Assembly (NCBI RefSeq): GCF_012396125.1
Contig: NZ_JAAXOX010000001.1
Coordinates: 372,001-436,000, forward strand
Length of the DNA stretch: 64,000 nt
Reading direction: 5' to 3'
From: Cellulomonas denverensis
GTDB taxonomy: Bacteria > Actinomycetota > Actinomycetes > Actinomycetales > Cellulomonadaceae
Numbering within the stretch: the first letter of the stretch is position 1; each line of letters starts with the position of its first letter. Positions 54,231 through 62,328 of the stretch are shown here, piece after piece. The notes under the pieces were generated by a model. It was given only the letters and a program-made list of their open reading frames with translations. It made no database searches and was not told the DNA's origin. A program made the translations under genes and the position numbers.

Positions 54231-55247
54231 TCAGGCCGGGACGCTGGTGTCCCGGACGATCAGCTCCGGCCGGAAGACCTCGCGCTCGCGCACCGGCTCA
54301 CCGCTCTCGGTCCGGGCCAGCAGGATGTCGGCCGCCCGGTAGCCGAGCCGGTGCGCGGGCTGGCGGACCGAGGTCAACGGGGTGGCCAGCTCGGCGGCCA
54401 GCTCGATGTCGTCGTAGCCCACGATCGCCACGCTGCCGATCAGCTCCGGGCGCCGGCGGCGGATCTCCCGCTGCACCCCGATCGCCACCAGGTCGTTCAT
54501 GCAGAACACCGCCCGGGGCAACCGTCCCGACTCCAGCAGCGGGGCGATCGCCACCGCCGCGCCCCCGGCGTCCAGGGTCTCGATCGGCACCTCACGGATC
54601 ACCGCCGCCGGGTCCAGGCCGCGCCGCTCCACCGCCCGCTGCAGGCCGGTCAACCGGTCCCGGCACGGCCGGATCGAGTGCGGCCCGTTCATCATCAGGA
54701 TCTCCCGGTGCCCCAGGTCCAGCAGGTGCTCCCCCGCCAGCCGGCCACCCTCCACGTCGTCCACCGCCACCGAGGACAGCGCCGCCGTCGGCGAGGTCAT
54801 GTCCAGCAGCACGGTGTTCATCCCGCGGGCGGCCAGCGTGAGCAGCGGCCCCAGGTCGTCGCCGGTGGGCACCACCAGCAACCCGGACACCCCGTGCTCC
54901 ACGAACAGCCGCAGGTAGCGGGCCTCCCGCTCCGGGTCGTCGTCCGAGCTGGCCAGCATCAGGGTGTGGTCGGACATCCCGAGCCGGTCCTCGATCCCCC
55001 GGGCCACGTCGGTGAAGAACGGGTTGCGGATGTCCAGCACGATCGCGCCCACCGTGGTGATCGTCCCGGCCCGCAGCTGCCGAGCCGACGCATTGGGCAC
55101 GAAGGACAGCTGCCGGATCGCGTCCTGCACCCGCTCCCGGGTCGCCGGGGCCACCCGGTCCGGGCGGTTCAGCACATTGGACACCGTGCCGACCGAGACC
55201 CCGGCCAGGCGTGCGACATCCCCGATCGAGCTGCGTCGGGTGGGCAC
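54231..55247 (-). CDS. LacI-family transcriptional regulator
   Basis: The protein has 338 residues. An N-terminal LacI helix-turn-helix (SIGDVARLAGVSVGTVSNVLNRPDRVAPATRERV, about 7-40) with hinge LSFVPNASARQLR precedes a periplasmic-binding-like effector domain (GAIVLDIRNPFFTDVARGIED, VAVDDVEGGRLAGEHLLDLGH, IVGYDDIELAAELATPLTSVRQP). It probably represses the rhamnose/uronate genes through the two operator-like sites at 52894 and 53000, with rhamnose or a pathway intermediate as inducer; that is inference from position. The GTG starts 8 bp after the topA stop, with no clear ribosome-binding site. It converges with fucO. Confidence 0.9.
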   Translation of the reverse strand: MPTRRSSIGDVARLAGVSVGTVSNVLNRPDRVAPATRERVQDAIRQLSFVPNASARQLRAGTITTVGAIVLDIRNPFFTDVARGIEDRLGMSDHTLMLASSDDDPEREARYLRLFVEHGVSGLLVVPTGDDLGPLLTLAARGMNTVLLDMTSPTAALSSVAVDDVEGGRLAGEHLLDLGHREILMMNGPHSIRPCRDRLTGLQRAVERRGLDPAAVIREVPIETLDAGGAAVAIAPLLESGRLPRAVFCMNDLVAIGVQREIRRRRPELIGSVAIVGYDDIELAAELATPLTSVRQPAHRLGYRAADILLARTESGEPVREREVFRPELIVRDTSVPA

Positions 55248-55255
55248 GGTGGGGC

Positions 55256-57976
55256 CTACTTCTTCTTGGCCGGTGCCTTGCGCGTGGTCGTCTTGCGCGC
55301 CGGCGCCTTCTTCTTCGGCCCCTGCGCGCGCTTCTCCGCCAGCAGCTCGATCGCCTGCTCCCGGGTGATCGTCTCCGGGGTGACGTCCCGGGGCAGGGTG
55401 CGGTTGGTGGTGCCGTCGGTGACATACGCCCCGAACCGGCCGTCCTTGACCACGATCGGCTTCTCCGAGGTCGGGTCGTCGCCCAGCTCACGCAGCGGCG
55501 GCGTGGCGGTGGCGCCCCGGCCACGCTTCGGCTGGGCGTAGATCGCCAGCGCCTCCTCCAGCGTCGTGGTGAAGATCGCCTCCTCCGACGGCAGGGTGCG
55601 CGAGTCGGTGCCCTTCTTCAGGTACGGCCCGTAGCGACCGTTCTGGGCGGTGATCTCGGTGCCGGTCTCCGGGTCGGTGCCGACCACCCGGGGCAGGCTG
55701 AGCAGCTTGAGCGCGTCGTCCAGCGTGACCGTGGTCAGCGACATCGACTTCAGCAGCGAGGCGGTGCGCGGCTTCGGCTGAGCGGCCAAGGCCTTCTTCC
55801 GGGCGGCGGCGGACAGCCCCGGGTCCAGCTCCGGCTCGGGCAGCAGCTCGGTCACGTACGGGCCGAACCGGCCGTTCTTCGCCACGATGGTGGTGCCGGT
55901 GGCCGGGTCGGTGCCCAGCACCAGGTCGCCCTCCGGCTCGGCCTCCAGCAGCTCGCGGGCCTTGGCGGCGGTCAGCTCGTCCGGCGCCATGTCCTCGGGC
56001 ACCGAAGCGCGCTTGGGGTTGCCGTCCGGGCCGGGCTCGCCCTGGGCGTCCTCGATGTACGGGCCGTAGCGACCGACCCGCAGGGTCAGGCCGTCGCCCA
56101 GGTCGATCGAGTTCACCTCGCGGGCGTCGATCTCGCCCAGGTTCGCGACCAGCTCGCGCAAGCCGTCACCATCCGGCCCGTCCGCGGCCTGGTTGCCGAA
56201 GTAGAACCGCGTCAGCCAGTCCACCCGGTCCTCGGTGCCCGCGGCGATGGCGTCCAGGTCCTGCTCCATCCCGGCGGTGAAGTCGTAGTCCACCAGCCGG
56301 TCGAAGTTCTCCTCCAGCAGCCGGGTCACCGCGAACGCCAGCCAGGTCGGCACCAGCGCCTGGCCCCGGTTGGTCACGTACCCGCGGTCCTGGATCACCG
56401 AGATGGTCGCGGCATAGGTCGACGGGCGGCCGATCCCCCGCTCCTCCAGGGCCTTGACCAGGCTGGCCTCGGTGTAACGCGGCGGCGGGGAGGTCCGGTG
56501 GCCGTCGGCGGTCAGGTCGCTGGCCGACAGCGGGTCGCCCTCGGACATCCGCGGCAGCCGGGCCTCGTCCTTGCCCTCGTAGCGCTCGACGTCCCGGCCC
56601 TCCTCGTAGGCGGCCAGGAAGCCCCGGAAGGTGATCACGGTGCCGGAGGCGGAGAACTGGGCCTCGGTGGGCGTGCCGGTGCCGGGGGCCGGGACGGTGG
56701 CGCCCAGCCGGACCGTGGTGGTCTGCACCTTGGCGTCGGCCATCTGCGAGGCGACCGTGCGCTTCCAGATCAGCTCGTACAGCCGGAACTGGTCGCCGGA
56801 CAGCTCGCGCGCCACCTGCGCCGGGGTGCGGAAGTTGTCACCGGCGGGCCGGATCGCCTCGTGCGCCTCCTGGGCGCCCTTGGACTTGGCGGCGTACACC
56901 CGCGGCTTGTCCGCCACATGATCCGCGCCGTACAGCTCGGCGGCCTGGCGGCGGGCGGCGTCGATCGCCTGCGTGCTCAGCACCGGCGAGTCGGTCCGCA
57001 TGTAGGTGATGTAGCCGTTCTCGTACAGGCTCTGCGCGGTGCGCATGGTCTGCCGGGACGCCATCCGCAGCTTGCGGGACGCCTCCTGCTGCAGGGTCGA
57101 GGTGGTGAACGGCGCGGCCGGGCGGCGGGTGCTCGGCTTGGACTCCAGCGACCGGACCGCGAAGTCGGCGCCGTCCAGCGCGGACACCCACCCGGTCGCA
57201 GCGGCCTCGTCCAGGTGGATTACTGTGCCCGCGGACGCCTTCAGCGTCCCGTCGTCGCCGAAGTCCCGCCCGGTGGCCACCCGCTGGTCGCCGATCCGGG
57301 TCAGCCGCGCCTCGAAGGCGGGCTCGTCCGCCGACTTCACCGCGAACGTGCCGGTCAGGTCCCAGTAGTCGGCGGGCACGAAGGCCATCCGCTCCCGCTC
57401 GCGCTCCACCACCAACCGGGTGGCGACCGACTGCACGCGCCCGGCGGACAGACCCTGGCGGACCTTGCGCCACAGCACCGGGCTGACCTCGTAGCCGTAC
57501 AGCCGGTCCAGGATGCGCCGGGTCTCCTGAGCGTCCACCAGCCGCTCGTCCAGCTCGCGGGTGTTCTGCAGCGCCCGGGTGATCGCCTCCCGGGTGATCT
57601 CGTGGAAGACCATCCGCTTGACCGGCACCTTGGGCTTGAGCTCCTGCAGCAGGTGCCAGGCGATCGCCTCGCCCTCGCGGTCCTCATCGGTGGCGAGGTA
57701 GAGCTCGTCGGAGTCCTTGAGCTTGCGCTTGAGCTCGGCGACCTTCTTCTTCTTGTCCGCGTCCACGACGTAGTACGGCTCGAAGCCGTTGTCGACATCG
57801 ACGGCGAACTTGCCGAACGGGCCCTTCTTCATCTCCGCGGGCAGCTCGGAGGGCTGCGGCAGGTCACGGATGTGACCGACGCTGGCCTCGACGTCGTAGT
57901 CGTCGCCGAGGTACCCGGCGATCGTGCGCGCCTTGGCGGGCGACTCCACGATGACCAGCTTGCGACCTGCGGACAT
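55256..57976 (-). CDS. topA: DNA topoisomerase I
   Basis: The protein has 906 residues. A Toprim domain (KLVIVESPAKARTIAGYL at the start, LATDEDREGEAIAWHL near 100) precedes the type IA core with the active-site Tyr in GYITYMRTDSP near 310. The C-terminal third has four topo-C repeats with the motif GRxGxY (VGRYGPYIED, NGRFGPYVTE, NGRYGPYLKK, DGRFGAYVTD) instead of zinc fingers, then a Lys/Arg/Ala-rich tail. This is the usual actinobacterial form. It relaxes negative supercoils. ATG 57976 has AGGAAG 3 nt upstream. The earlier in-frame start was rejected since it overlaps the PAP2 gene. Confidence 0.96.
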   Translation of the reverse strand: MSAGRKLVIVESPAKARTIAGYLGDDYDVEASVGHIRDLPQPSELPAEMKKGPFGKFAVDVDNGFEPYYVVDADKKKKVAELKRKLKDSDELYLATDEDREGEAIAWHLLQELKPKVPVKRMVFHEITREAITRALQNTRELDERLVDAQETRRILDRLYGYEVSPVLWRKVRQGLSAGRVQSVATRLVVERERERMAFVPADYWDLTGTFAVKSADEPAFEARLTRIGDQRVATGRDFGDDGTLKASAGTVIHLDEAAATGWVSALDGADFAVRSLESKPSTRRPAAPFTTSTLQQEASRKLRMASRQTMRTAQSLYENGYITYMRTDSPVLSTQAIDAARRQAAELYGADHVADKPRVYAAKSKGAQEAHEAIRPAGDNFRTPAQVARELSGDQFRLYELIWKRTVASQMADAKVQTTTVRLGATVPAPGTGTPTEAQFSASGTVITFRGFLAAYEEGRDVERYEGKDEARLPRMSEGDPLSASDLTADGHRTSPPPRYTEASLVKALEERGIGRPSTYAATISVIQDRGYVTNRGQALVPTWLAFAVTRLLEENFDRLVDYDFTAGMEQDLDAIAAGTEDRVDWLTRFYFGNQAADGPDGDGLRELVANLGEIDAREVNSIDLGDGLTLRVGRYGPYIEDAQGEPGPDGNPKRASVPEDMAPDELTAAKARELLEAEPEGDLVLGTDPATGTTIVAKNGRFGPYVTELLPEPELDPGLSAAARKKALAAQPKPRTASLLKSMSLTTVTLDDALKLLSLPRVVGTDPETGTEITAQNGRYGPYLKKGTDSRTLPSEEAIFTTTLEEALAIYAQPKRGRGATATPPLRELGDDPTSEKPIVVKDGRFGAYVTDGTTNRTLPRDVTPETITREQAIELLAEKRAQGPKKKAPARKTTTRKAPAKKK

Positions 57977-58019
57977 GGACTTCCTGCTTCCTCGGGACAA
58001 CGACACGACTGGGGGCACT

Positions 58020-58973
58020 CTACGACGGACCGTCCCGCAACCCGGACGCGACCGCGGACCGCCGCAACAGCGTGAGTACCGCGAAGCACAGCGCCGCCAC
58101 CGCGACGATGCCCAGCGCGCCACCACCGTAGGCGGTCAGCAACGAGGCCCGGTCCGCGAGCGGATCCGCCGAGCGCCAGGTGCTGATCAGCCCCAGCCCG
58201 CCGGTCACCCCGGCGGCCAAGGCGACCAGCAGCAACAGCAGCACCGCGACCCGGTCACCGGTGCGCCCGGCCGACCGGGTGGTGGCCAGCGGGACCGCGG
58301 CGGTGGGCGCCACCCGGGACTCCCGGATGCCGACCGCCGGCACCAGGCAGGCCAGCGCCCCCCAGGCCAGCACCACCAGCAGCGCGGCGATCACGTCGGA
58401 CGGCCGGTGCCACTGCCCGACCAGGGTGGAGATCCCGGTCGCCGCGGCGTACCCGGCACCGAGCACCGCGGCCCAGGCCCGGCCGCGCGGCGGCACCACC
58501 AGCAGCACGGCCGCGGCCACCGAGGCGGCGGCAGTGGTGTGCCCGCTGGGCAGGGTGTTGAAGTCCGGGCCGTGCCCCCACTCCGGCCGGTCCCAGACCA
58601 GCTTCTTCAGCACCTGGGTGGTGATATTCGCCCCGCCCAGCACCACGGTCGCCGCGACTGCCAGCGACCACCGGCGCCGGAGCAGCGCGATCACCCCGCA
58701 GGCCAGCACCGCGGTCACGATGAAGCCGACCGACACCACGTCCAGCACCGGCTCGGCCACCTGCCACAGCCGGGTCTGCCCGATGTGGGCGCCCTCCAGC
58801 GCGGCCTGGTCCACCGACTGCCCGTGCTCGGTGTCCACGAACAACCGCCAGCACGCCATCGTCCCGAGTGCGGAGACCAGCGTGACCAGCAGGGTCCAGG
58901 CGACCGCACCGGCCCGGCGCGCGCCGGTGTCCCGCGCAGCGGCGGACGGCAGCGGGGAGTGCAGGGAAGCCAT
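58020..58973 (-). CDS. PAP2-family membrane phosphatase
   Basis: The protein has 317 residues and about eight helices. The three-part phosphatase signature is present in modified form: KKLVWDRP near 137, TLPSGHTTAA near 155 with the catalytic His, and GQWHRPSDVIAA near 200 with the nucleophile His and Asp; the Arg that usually precedes the last motif by several residues is replaced by Thr in STLVGQWH. It likely dephosphorylates lipid phosphates such as undecaprenyl diphosphate or phosphatidate. TACCGT lies 6 nt before the ATG. Confidence 0.85.
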   Translation of the reverse strand: MASLHSPLPSAAARDTGARRAGAVAWTLLVTLVSALGTMACWRLFVDTEHGQSVDQAALEGAHIGQTRLWQVAEPVLDVVSVGFIVTAVLACGVIALLRRRWSLAVAATVVLGGANITTQVLKKLVWDRPEWGHGPDFNTLPSGHTTAAASVAAAVLLVVPPRGRAWAAVLGAGYAAATGISTLVGQWHRPSDVIAALLVVLAWGALACLVPAVGIRESRVAPTAAVPLATTRSAGRTGDRVAVLLLLLVALAAGVTGGLGLISTWRSADPLADRASLLTAYGGGALGIVAVAALCFAVLTLLRRSAVASGLRDGPS

Positions 58974-58979
58974 GGCGTC

Positions 58980-58985
58980 ACGGTA
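58980..58985 (-). promoter_or_regulatory. -10 hexamer of the PAP2 gene (leaderless type)
   Basis: TACCGT on the reverse strand is followed by 6 nt and the ATG at 58973; no Shine-Dalgarno is visible. Confidence 0.5.
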
Positions 58986-59130
58986 GGCGAACCGGCCACC
59001 CGGAGCCGATTCGCCCAGGGCGTGCACACCGAACGTGCACGGAACCCGTGGGGTGCGCACAGCACGGGCGCGCGGCATCCTGGACCGGTCCGGTCACATC
59101 GTGGTGGCCACCTCTCGGAGGGTCCCGATC

Positions 59131-59511
59131 ATGGCCGATCTCAGCAACCCGTTCAGTGGGTACTCGGTGGACGACGTCGATGCGGCGGCCCGGTTCTACG
59201 GCGAGGTGCTCGGGCTGGAGACCCGCCAGGTGAACGGGATGCTCTGGCTGCACCTGGGCACCGGCGCCGAGGTCCTGCTCTACCCGAAGGGCGACGCGCA
59301 CCGGCCCGCGGAGTTCACCGTGCTGAACTTCCGGGTGGCCGATGTGCCCGGCACGGTGGCCGAGCTGCGCGACCGTGGCGTCGAGTTCGAGCACTACCGG
59401 GGTACCCCGGTGCAGACCGACGACGACGGTGTGTTCCGCGGCGGTGGCCCGCTGATCGCCTGGTTCACCGACCCGGCCGGCAACGTGCTGTCCATCGTCG
59501 CCGACGACTGA
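59131..59511 (+). CDS. VOC (glyoxalase-fold) family protein
   Basis: The protein has 126 residues. Paired modules are visible: GYSVDDVDAAARFYGEVLGLETR with LWLHLGTGAEVLLYPKG, and FTVLNFRVADVPGTVAELRDRGVEFEHYRG with WFTDPAGNVLSIVADD. It is a single-subunit VOC protein, probably dimeric. The substrate is unknown. ATG 59131 has CGGAGGGT about 7 nt upstream. It lies 62 bp before the response regulator on the same strand. Confidence 0.85.
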   Translation: MADLSNPFSGYSVDDVDAAARFYGEVLGLETRQVNGMLWLHLGTGAEVLLYPKGDAHRPAEFTVLNFRVADVPGTVAELRDRGVEFEHYRGTPVQTDDDGVFRGGGPLIAWFTDPAGNVLSIVADD

Positions 59512-59513
59512 CA

Positions 59514-59550
59514 CTCAGGGTTCTCACAGGCTCACGTCAGGGCCGCCTCA
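59514..59550 (+). promoter_or_regulatory. CTCA-repeat region upstream of the response regulator
   Basis: CTCA occurs at 59514, 59523, 59531 and 59547 within 37 bp, including CTCACAGG. Mycobacterial PhoP binds TCACAG-like direct repeats, so this may be an autoregulatory site. The spacing (9, 8, 16 bp) is irregular, so the call is weak. CACAGT with 6 nt to the ATG could be a weak leaderless-type -10. Confidence 0.25.
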
Positions 59551-59573
59551 GCCAGCTCGCGCACAGTGGGCGC

Positions 59574-60308
59574 ATGAGCGCCTCCACCCTGACCCGTGAA
59601 GCACTGACCCGTCCGGACGGCCAGCCCGTCCGAGCCCTCGTCGTCGACGACGAGGCCACCCTGGCCGAGCTGCTGTCCACCGCCCTGCGCTACGAGGGTT
59701 GGCAGGTCGAGCACGCACTGACCGGCCAATCCGCCATCAAGCAGGCCAAGAGCCTCGACCCGGACGTGATCCTGCTCGACGTCATGCTGCCCGACCTGTC
59801 CGGGTTGGAGGTGCTGCGCCGGATCCGGTCCACCCACCCGACCGTGCCGGTGCTGTTCCTCACCGCCAAGGACGCGGTCGAGGACCGGATCGCCGGGCTG
59901 ACCGCCGGTGGCGACGACTACGTCACCAAGCCGTTCAGCCTGGAGGAGGTCGTGGCCCGGCTGCGCGCCCTGCTCCGCCGCACCGGTGCGGTCAACCAGC
60001 GCGAGGAGGCGGTGCTCACCGTCGGCGACCTGGTGATGGACGAGGACTCGCACGAGGTCACCCGCGGCGGCGAGGACATCCGGCTGACCGCCACCGAGTT
60101 CGAGCTGCTGCGCTACTTCATGCGCAACCCCAAGCGGGTGCTGTCCAAGGCGCAGATCCTGGACCGGGTCTGGCAGTACGACTTCGGCGGGCAGGCGAAC
60201 ATCGTCGAGCTCTACGTGTCCTACCTGCGGCGCAAGATCGACAAGGGCCGCGAGCCGATGCTGCACACCCTGCGCGGCGTGGGCTACGTGCTCAAGCCCG
60301 CGGCGTGA
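59574..60308 (+). CDS. OmpR-family response regulator, PhoP-like
   Basis: The protein has 244 residues. The receiver domain has VVDDEATLAELL, the phosphoacceptor Asp in VILLDVMLPDLSGLEV and the Lys in DDYVTKPFSLEEVVARLRALLRR. The winged-helix effector contains TATEFELLRYFMRNPKRVLSKAQILDRVWQYDFGGQANIVELYVSYLRRKID and ends HTLRGVGYVL. These segments closely resemble mycobacterial PhoP (and TcrX), recognised from memory. The partner kinase starts 4 bp before its stop ends, so the pair is co-translated. Confidence 0.93.
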   Translation: MSASTLTREALTRPDGQPVRALVVDDEATLAELLSTALRYEGWQVEHALTGQSAIKQAKSLDPDVILLDVMLPDLSGLEVLRRIRSTHPTVPVLFLTAKDAVEDRIAGLTAGGDDYVTKPFSLEEVVARLRALLRRTGAVNQREEAVLTVGDLVMDEDSHEVTRGGEDIRLTATEFELLRYFMRNPKRVLSKAQILDRVWQYDFGGQANIVELYVSYLRRKIDKGREPMLHTLRGVGYVLKPAA

Positions 60309-61828
60309 GCGCCCCGGCACCGCGCACCCGCCGTCCCTCGATCCGACATCCCCGCTGGACCCTGCGCCGCCGCCTGGTCGCGGTGGTCGTGGTCCTGCTG
60401 GCCACGGTCGCGGCGGCGATGGGCGTGGTGTCCACCCTGGCGCTGCGCAGCTCGCTGATCGGGCAGATCGACGCCCGGCTCGCGGCGGCCAGCGAGCGCG
60501 CGCAGACCGCGCCCGAGCGGTACCGGGACGACTTCCCGCCGCTGGAGGACGAGGACGCCGTGCCCGACCCGCCGGCCAGCGACGTGCCGCCGGCGCTCGG
60601 GCTGCCCGGCCAGGACGTCGGCACCGTGAACGTCTACCAGCGAGACGGCATCACCCAGTCCGGGTACCTCGACGACGACGGCGAGAGCCAGCAGCTCACC
60701 GACGCCCAGCTCGACGTGCTGCTCGGCCTGACCCCCGACGGCACCCCGGTCACCGTCGACCTGCCCGACCTCGGCAGCTACCGGGTGGTCGCGGTCACCA
60801 ACGACGACGGCGACCTGTCGGTGACCGCCCTGCCCCTGGCCGGCACCACCAGCACCGTGGACCGGTTCCTGGCCGTGGAACTCGCGGTCGCGGTGATCGG
60901 CCTGCTCGCCGGCGCCACCCTCGCCACCGTCCTGGTCCGGCGTGAACTGCGCCCGCTGGACCGGGTGGCGGCCACCGCCGGCCGGGTCGCCCGGATGCCG
61001 CTGGCCCGCGGCGAGGTGGAGATCGCCGAGCGGGTGCCGGAGCAGGACACCGACCCCGCGACCGAGGTCGGCCAGGTCGGTGCCGCCCTGAACCAGATGC
61101 TCGGCCACGTGGAGTCCGCGCTCACCGCCCGGCACGAGTCCGAGACCCAGGTCCGCCGGTTCGTCGCCGACGCCTCGCACGAGCTGCGCACCCCGCTCGC
61201 CTCGATCCGGGGGTATGCCGAACTCGTCCAGCGCCGGCCCGGCGACCTGCCCGAGGACGCGGTGCGCGCCATGGGCCGGGTCGAGTCCGAGGCCAAGCGG
61301 ATGACCGGACTGGTCGAGGACATGCTGCTGCTCGCCCGCCTGGACGCCGGCCGGGACCTCGACCTGACCGAGGTCGACCTGACCGCCCTCGCCGTGGACG
61401 CGGTCGCCGACGCCCACGTCGCCGGACCGGACCACGACTGGCACCTGGACCTCGGCACCGAGGGCGACGAACCCCCCGCACCCGTGATCGGCGACGAACA
61501 CCGGCTGCGCCAGGTCCTGCTCAACCTGCTGTCCAACGCCCGGGTGCACACCCCGCCCGGCACCCGGGTCACCGTCTCGGTTCGCGAGGAGGGCGACCAG
61601 GTGGTGCTCCGGGTCCGCGACGACGGGCCCGGCATCCCGGAGCCGCTGCGCTCCCGGCTGTTCGAGCGGTTCGCCCGCGGCGACGAGTCCCGCAACCGTG
61701 CCGCCGGGTCCACCGGGCTCGGCCTCGCGATCGTGCACGCGGTGGTCACCGCCCACGACGGGACGATCGAGGTCGACGGCACGCCGGGGGCGACGACGTT
61801 CACGGTCCGCCTCCCCCGCGCCGCCTGA
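60305..61828 (+). CDS. Sensor histidine kinase, PhoR-like
   Basis: The protein has 507 residues. TM1 is about 20-45, the external sensor about 46-190 with an acidic Pro-rich start, TM2 about 192-215, then a HAMP-like linker. The H-box is VADASHELRTPLASIRGYAEL near 295, the N-box QVLLNLLSNARVHTP near 405, and G-boxes are RDDGPGIP and GSTGLGLAIVHAVV. All catalytic motifs are intact. The GTG overlaps the regulator's stop by 4 bp. The signal is unknown. The 3' end is followed immediately by a tandem-repeat array. Confidence 0.93.
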   Translation: MSAPAPRTRRPSIRHPRWTLRRRLVAVVVVLLATVAAAMGVVSTLALRSSLIGQIDARLAAASERAQTAPERYRDDFPPLEDEDAVPDPPASDVPPALGLPGQDVGTVNVYQRDGITQSGYLDDDGESQQLTDAQLDVLLGLTPDGTPVTVDLPDLGSYRVVAVTNDDGDLSVTALPLAGTTSTVDRFLAVELAVAVIGLLAGATLATVLVRRELRPLDRVAATAGRVARMPLARGEVEIAERVPEQDTDPATEVGQVGAALNQMLGHVESALTARHESETQVRRFVADASHELRTPLASIRGYAELVQRRPGDLPEDAVRAMGRVESEAKRMTGLVEDMLLLARLDAGRDLDLTEVDLTALAVDAVADAHVAGPDHDWHLDLGTEGDEPPAPVIGDEHRLRQVLLNLLSNARVHTPPGTRVTVSVREEGDQVVLRVRDDGPGIPEPLRSRLFERFARGDESRNRAAGSTGLGLAIVHAVVTAHDGTIEVDGTPGATTFTVRLPRAA

Positions 61829-61834
61829 CGCTGC

Positions 61835-62006
61835 CGACCCGCCCGCCGAGCCCGACCTCCCGCCGAGCCGGACCCGCCTGCCGAGCCCCCGACCCGCCCG
61901 CCGAGCCGGACCCGCCCGACCCGCCCGCCGAGCCGGACCCGCCCGACCCGCCTGCCGAGCCCGACCCGCCCGATCCACCTGCCGAGCGCGACCCACCTGC
62001 CGAGCC
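61835..62006. repeat. Tandem GACCCGCC/GCCGAGCC repeat array
   Basis: About eight units of 17-20 or 27 nt share GACCCGCCYGCCGAGCC; the 27-nt forms have an extra 9-nt GACCCGCCC block. The array begins 7 bp after the histidine kinase stop and is not part of a supported gene. Confidence 0.8.
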
Positions 62007-62057
62007 CCTGCTCTCTGCTCCACCGCCCGCGAGCCTTCCCCGGGCCTTCTTCCCCCT

Positions 62058-62114
62058 CGAGAGTGCACGAATGCACGCCTCCGGGGCCGAGAGGCGTGCA
62101 TTCGTGCACTCTCG
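62058..62114. repeat. Long palindromic element, copy B
   Basis: Arms of 24 nt (62058-62081 and 62091-62114) pair perfectly around a 9-nt loop. The core GAGTGCACGAATGCA is identical to that of copy A at 41642-41706. It lies between convergent genes and could end transcription from both. With the arrays on either side, it accounts for most of the 500-bp gene-free gap 61829-62328. Confidence 0.88.
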
Positions 62115-62178
62115 GCGAGACGGGGACGGGCGGCGGGGCCGGTGTGGAGGATTCGGGCGAGTTGGGCGTGGCAGGAGC

Positions 62179-62286
62179 GGGCGCGGCGAGGTCAGGCCTG
62201 GTCGGTTCGGGCGCGGCAAGGTCAGGCCCGGCCGGTTCGGGCGCGGCAGGCGGTTCGGGCACGGCGAGGTCGGGCCTGGCCAGTTC
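62179..62286. repeat. Tandem 30-bp repeat array
   Basis: Units of 30, 30, 18 and 30 nt share GGGCRCGGCRAGGTC and end GGTTC or AGTTC. The 18-nt unit looks like an internal deletion of the 30-nt form. Degenerate relatives continue to about 62325. Its sequence is unrelated to the array at 61835. Confidence 0.75.
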
Positions 62287-62328
62287 TTGCGGGCCCGGCC
62301 GGTTCGGAGGGCCCGGCCGGGCGAGTGG

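Noticed and set aside
61835..62286. Repeat arrays considered as a CRISPR array
   Set aside because: Units are contiguous without unique spacers, vary in length and have no cas genes nearby; they are minisatellite-like tandem repeats.
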